Assembly (NCBI GenBank): GCA_016709545.1
Contig: JADJMO010000001.1
Span: forward strand, 434,001-498,000
Source of the DNA: Myxococcales bacterium
GTDB taxonomy: Bacteria; Myxococcota_A; Polyangia; Polyangiales; JADJMO01
Reading direction: 5' to 3'
Length of the DNA stretch: 64,000 nucleotides
This document shows positions 60,519 through 64,000 of the stretch, in pieces. Under the pieces are notes generated by a model that was not told the DNA's origin, searched no databases, and saw only the letters and a program-made list of their open reading frames with translations. The position numbers were made by a program, and so were the translations under genes. Within the stretch, counting starts at the first letter, position 1. The number at the start of each line of letters is the position of its first letter.

Positions 60519-60878
60519 ATGCACCATCGACTCTGGCCGCTGACTCTGGTTCTCGGGCTCGGCTGTTCCTCTGGTAGCACCACGGATCCCGGCGTCGGGC
60601 CCACCGGCCTCGTCGTCGGTGCGACGTGCACCAAGGACGCGCAGTGCACGTACAAGTGCGACAACAACACCTGCACCAAGGCGTGCAAGAGCGACCTCGA
60701 CTGCCCTGGTGGCACCGTCTGCATCACCTCCGACTCCGGCAAGTGCGCGATGGTCTGCGTCGACAACACCTCGTGTGCCGGCATCGGTGGCAGCACGGCG
60801 GGGAGCGCCGCCTACGTGTGCCGGGCGGAGACCAAGCTCGACGGCACGGGCAAGGCCAACGTCTGCAGGGAGCCCTGA
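60519..60878 (+). CDS. Small Cys-rich lipoprotein
   Basis: 119 residues: lipobox LGLGC, a Gly/Pro linker, then 11 further cysteines in a disulfide-type pattern (CTKDAQC, CDNNTCTKAC, DCPGGTVC). No heme motif. 93 bp after the giant cytochrome on the same strand, with GGAAGGGAG before the ATG. May be cotranscribed with the cytochrome; role unknown. Confidence 0.7.
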   Translation: MHHRLWPLTLVLGLGCSSGSTTDPGVGPTGLVVGATCTKDAQCTYKCDNNTCTKACKSDLDCPGGTVCITSDSGKCAMVCVDNTSCAGIGGSTAGSAAYVCRAETKLDGTGKANVCREP

Positions 60879-60888
60879 CTCCGCAGGT

Positions 60889-63800
60889 TCAGGCCCGGCG
60901 CTTGGTGAAGCGGTCCATCGCCAGGTAGATGACCGGCGTCGTGAACAGCGTCAGGATTTGCGAGAGCAGGAGGCCGCCGACGATCGTGATGCCGAGCGGG
61001 GTGCGGAGCTCCGACCCCGCGCCGCCGCCGATCGCCAGCGGGAGGCCGCCGAGGAGCGCCGCCATCGTGGTCATGAGGATGGGGCGGAAGCGGAGCACCG
61101 CCGCCTTGTAGATCGCGTCGACCGGCGGGACGCCCTCGTCGCGCTCCAGCTCGATGGCGAAGTCGATCATCATGATGGCGTTCTTCTTCACGATGCCGAT
61201 GAGCAGGAGGATGCCGACCAGCGCAATGATGCTGAACTCGGTCTTGAACAGGAGCAACGCGAGGAGCGCGCCGACGCCCGCCGACGGCAGCGTCGACAGG
61301 ATCGTGATGGGGTGGATGGTGCTCTCGTAGAGCACGCCGAGCACGATGTAGACGGTGACGAGCGCCGCCAGGATGAGGAACGGCTGCGAGGAGAGCGAGC
61401 TCTGGAACGCCTTGGCCGTGCCCGAGAACGAGCCCTGCACCGTGGCGGGAGCGCCGATGGCGAGGCGCGCCTTCTCGATCGCCGCGACCGCGTCGCTCAT
61501 CGCCTTGCCGGGCGCGAGGTTGAACGAGATCGTCGTCGAGGGGAACTGGCCCTGGTGGTTCACCGAGAGGGCGGTGGCGCTCTCCTTCACCTTGGTGATC
61601 GCGGAGAGCGGCACCGGGCCGCCCGCCGAGCCGACGAAGATCTTGTCGAGCGCGTCGGGCGTCGTCGAGAGCTCCGGCTTGATCTCGAGCACCACGCGGT
61701 ACGGATTGGCCTGGGTGTAGGTCGTCGCGACCTGGCGCTGGCCGAACGCGTCGGAGAGCGTCGCGTCGATCGCGACCGGGGTGATGCCCAGCTTGCTCGC
61801 GCTGTCGCGGTCGATGCCGATCTCGAGCTGGCGCCCCGCCGTCTGCTGGTCGGTGTTCACGTCCTTGAGCTCCGGCAGCTTGCGGAGGGCGTCGACGAGC
61901 TTCGGGCCCCACACGAGGAGCTCCTCGAGGTTCGCGTCCTGCAGCGTGTACTGGTACTGCGTGCGCGCGAGGCGGCCGCCGATGCGGACGTCCTGCATCG
62001 ACTGGAGGAACAGGGTGATCCCGTCGGCCTTGGCGAGCTGCGGGCGCAGCCGGGCGATGATGGCGTCGGCGGTCACCTTGCGACCGGACCGGGGCTTGAG
62101 CGCGATGAACGTGGTGCCGGTGTTGCCCGCCGAGCCACCCGGCCCACCCCCATGAACGACACCGAGTGGAGGACCTCGGGGTCCGTCTTCACGATCTCGT
62201 TGAGCTTGGTCTGCCGCGCGAGCATCGCGGGGAAGCTGATGTCCTGCGGGGCCTCCGAGAAGCCCATGAGCATGCCCGTGTCCTGCTGCGGGAACAGGCC
62301 CTTCGGGACGATGACGTAGAGGTAGACGGTGAGCGTGAGCGTGAGCACGGTGAGCAGGCCGACGATCGGGCGGTGCCGGAGCACCCAGCGGAGCGCGGCG
62401 GAGTAGGCGCCGAGCAGGCCGTCGAAGAACGCCTCCGAGGCGCGCGAGAGCAGGCCGGGCCGCTCGGTGCTCCTCGTCCGGAGCAGCTGCGCGCACATCA
62501 TCGGGGTGAGGGTGAGCGAGACCACCGCCGAGATGGCGATGGCGATGCTGAGCACCACGGCGAACTCGCGGAACAGGCGCCCTACGATCCCGCCCATGAG
62601 CAGGATCGGGATGAACACCGCGAGCAGCGACACGGTGATGGAGACGATGGTGAAGCCGATCTGCTTGGCGCCGCGCAGGGCGGCCTCGACGGGGGTCATG
62701 CCCTCCTCGAGGAACCGCGTCACGTTCTCGGTGACGACGATCGCGTCGTCGACGACGAAGCCGGTCGCGATGGTGAGCGCCATCAAGGACAGGTTGTCGA
62801 GGCTGTAGTCGAGCAGGTACATCACCCCGAACGTGCCGAGGAGCGAGATCGGCACGGCCACGCTCGGGATGATCGTGGCGCGCGCGCTGCGCAGGAACAC
62901 GAACACCACCGCGATCACGAGGCCGATGGAGATGAGCAGCGTCTTCTCCACGTCCTCGACCGAGGCGCGGATGGTCTCGGTGCGGTCGACGGCGACCTCG
63001 AGCTTGATCGCGGGGGAGATCGAGGTGGAGAGCTTGGGGATCAGCGATTTGACCCGCTCGGTGGTCTCGATGATGTTGGCGCCGGGCTGGCGGCGGACGA
63101 TGCAGAGCACGGCGCGGCGGCCGTCGGCCCAGGCGGCGACGCGGTTGTTCTCGACGTCGTCGATCACCTTCGCGACGTCGCGCAGGCGCAGGGCCGCGCC
63201 CGCGTTGTGACGCAGGACGAGCCCCTCGAACGCCTTGGCGCCGAACAGCTGGTCGTTGGCGCCGATCGTCTGCGTGAGGAGCGCGCCCGACAGCGAGCCC
63301 TTGGGGACGTCGACCGTGGCGCCCGCGATGACCGTGCGGACGTCCTCCAGCGAGAGCCCGGTGCCGGCGAGCTTGAGCGGATCGACCTGCACGCGCACGG
63401 CGGGCTGCTGGCCGCCGCCGACGAACACCTGCCCGACGCCGTCGACCTGCGAGATCTTCTGCGCGAGGACGGTGTTGGCCTCCTCGAACACGCGCGAGAG
63501 CGGCAGCGACTCGGAGGTGAGGGCGAGGATGAGGATCGGCGTGTCGGCCGGGTTCACCTTGCGGTAGTTGGGCCGCGTCGGCATGTTGGTCGGCAGCTCG
63601 CCGCCCGCCGCGCCGATCGCGGCCTGCACGTCGCGCGCGGCCGAGTCGGCGTCGCGGTCGAGGTCGAACTGCATCGTGATCTGCACCGAGCCGATCGCCG
63701 AGGTGCTGGTGATCTCGGTGATCCCGGCGATGCGGCCGAAACGGCGCTCGAGCGGCGTCGCGACCGCCGCGGCCATCGTCTCGGGGGAGGCGCCGGGGAG

Positions 63801-63950
63801 CGCAGCGTTCACCGAGATGGTGGGAAAATCCACGCGCGGGAGCGGCGAGACCGGCAACAGCCTGTACGCGACGAGCCCGGCCATCAGGATCGCGACCGCG
63901 AGCAGCGTCGTCGCGATCGGCCGACGGATGAACGGCTCGGAGACGTTCAC
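60889..63950 (-). CDS. HAE1-type RND multidrug efflux pump (one frame break)
   Basis: Proton-driven inner-membrane pump like AcrB/MdtB. Seen: N-terminal FIRRPIATTLLAVAILMAGL, VDFPTISVNAALPGASPETM, TM4 motif TGFVVDDAIVVTENVTRFLE (D-D pair of the HAE1 type), second-half GILLLIGIVKKNAIMMIDFA. About 1020 residues. The frame shifts near 62150, where a C run on the plus strand is five long and six would rejoin SFMGGGPGGSAGNTG. GTG start overlaps the adaptor stop as GTGA. Substrates unknown; composition differs from the metal-type pump at 5852. Confidence 0.88.
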
Positions 63951-64000
63951 GGCGCGGGAGCCTCGTTCGCGACGGGAACGACCTTCTGGCCACGCAGGAG
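63947..64000 (-). CDS. RND adaptor protein, C-terminal end only
   Basis: The last 17 codons before the pump, reading LLRGQKVVPVANEAPAP and stop. The 'L..GQKVVPV' ending and position directly upstream of, and overlapping, an HAE1 pump fit a membrane-fusion adaptor. The rest is beyond the window. Confidence 0.6.
   Translation of the reverse strand, partial: LLRGQKVVPVANEAPAP

Noticed and set aside
56952..60527. 1191-codon open frame antisense to the giant cytochrome
   Set aside because: The repeated text mirrors the heme repeats; no start context or family signal, and the sense strand is clearly coding.

Overview
The window looks like chromosomal DNA from a high-GC member of the Myxococcota, most likely a Polyangiia-type myxobacterium. 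This is inferred from strong G/C third-position bias, many lipoproteins with acidic or 'DTG' linkers after the lipobox, Cys-rich secreted proteins, two large Ser/Thr kinases and a sigma-54 two-component pair. No rRNA, tRNA, CRISPR array or recognisable insertion sequence was found.

Layout. 1-4130 (minus): a Ser/Thr kinase cut by the window edge, moeA, and a zinc-ribbon membrane protein. 4306-5552: a broken DUF4397-like lipoprotein. 5852-11444 (minus): a heavy-metal-type RND efflux operon (adaptor, TolC-like channel, CzcA-like pump). It is divergent from a histidine kinase/sigma-54 activator operon (11635-14453), and the shared region carries two well-matched sigma-54 promoters facing outward. 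14456-20983: LysR, TauE/SafE, a methyltransferase, a Cys-rich lipoprotein ending in a TLDc-like domain, GNAT and a long-chain acyl-CoA synthetase. 21373-28113: a small zinc-ribbon protein, an AbiEii-type nucleotidyltransferase pair, an SdpR/SdpI-type pair with a large nested operator, and an operon of an MscS channel plus two CPA2-type antiporters. 28169-31764: AlgH, NikR and a POT peptide transporter with an unusual TM9-TM10 insertion. 31765-32461: a degenerate stretch with a 27-bp direct repeat, a long hairpin and a disrupted Cys-rich lipoprotein. 32458-41945: a barrel-like protein, tandem GNAT, DHH protein, a second Ser/Thr kinase, a methylmalonyl-CoA mutase alpha-type subunit, and a PAS kinase coupled to a damaged hybrid kinase. 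41914-53000: a flavin monooxygenase operon, M18 aminopeptidase, tandem MerR regulator and a run of secreted lipoproteins including an amidohydrolase.

The most striking part is 53491-60878: an OmcA/MtrC-type decaheme lipoprotein, then a 1267-residue lipoprotein with about 33 candidate heme-binding motifs in five ~180-residue repeats plus a tail, then a small Cys-rich lipoprotein. This looks like a cell-surface multiheme electron-transfer locus without an adjacent MtrA/MtrB-type conduit. At 60889-64000 lies a second (HAE1-like) RND pump with the tail of its adaptor gene.

Reading caution: at least 15 otherwise well-preserved genes are interrupted by one or more frame breaks, many at G/C runs one base too short. 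I read most of these as consensus errors rather than biology. Genes with such breaks are given here over their full inferred span.
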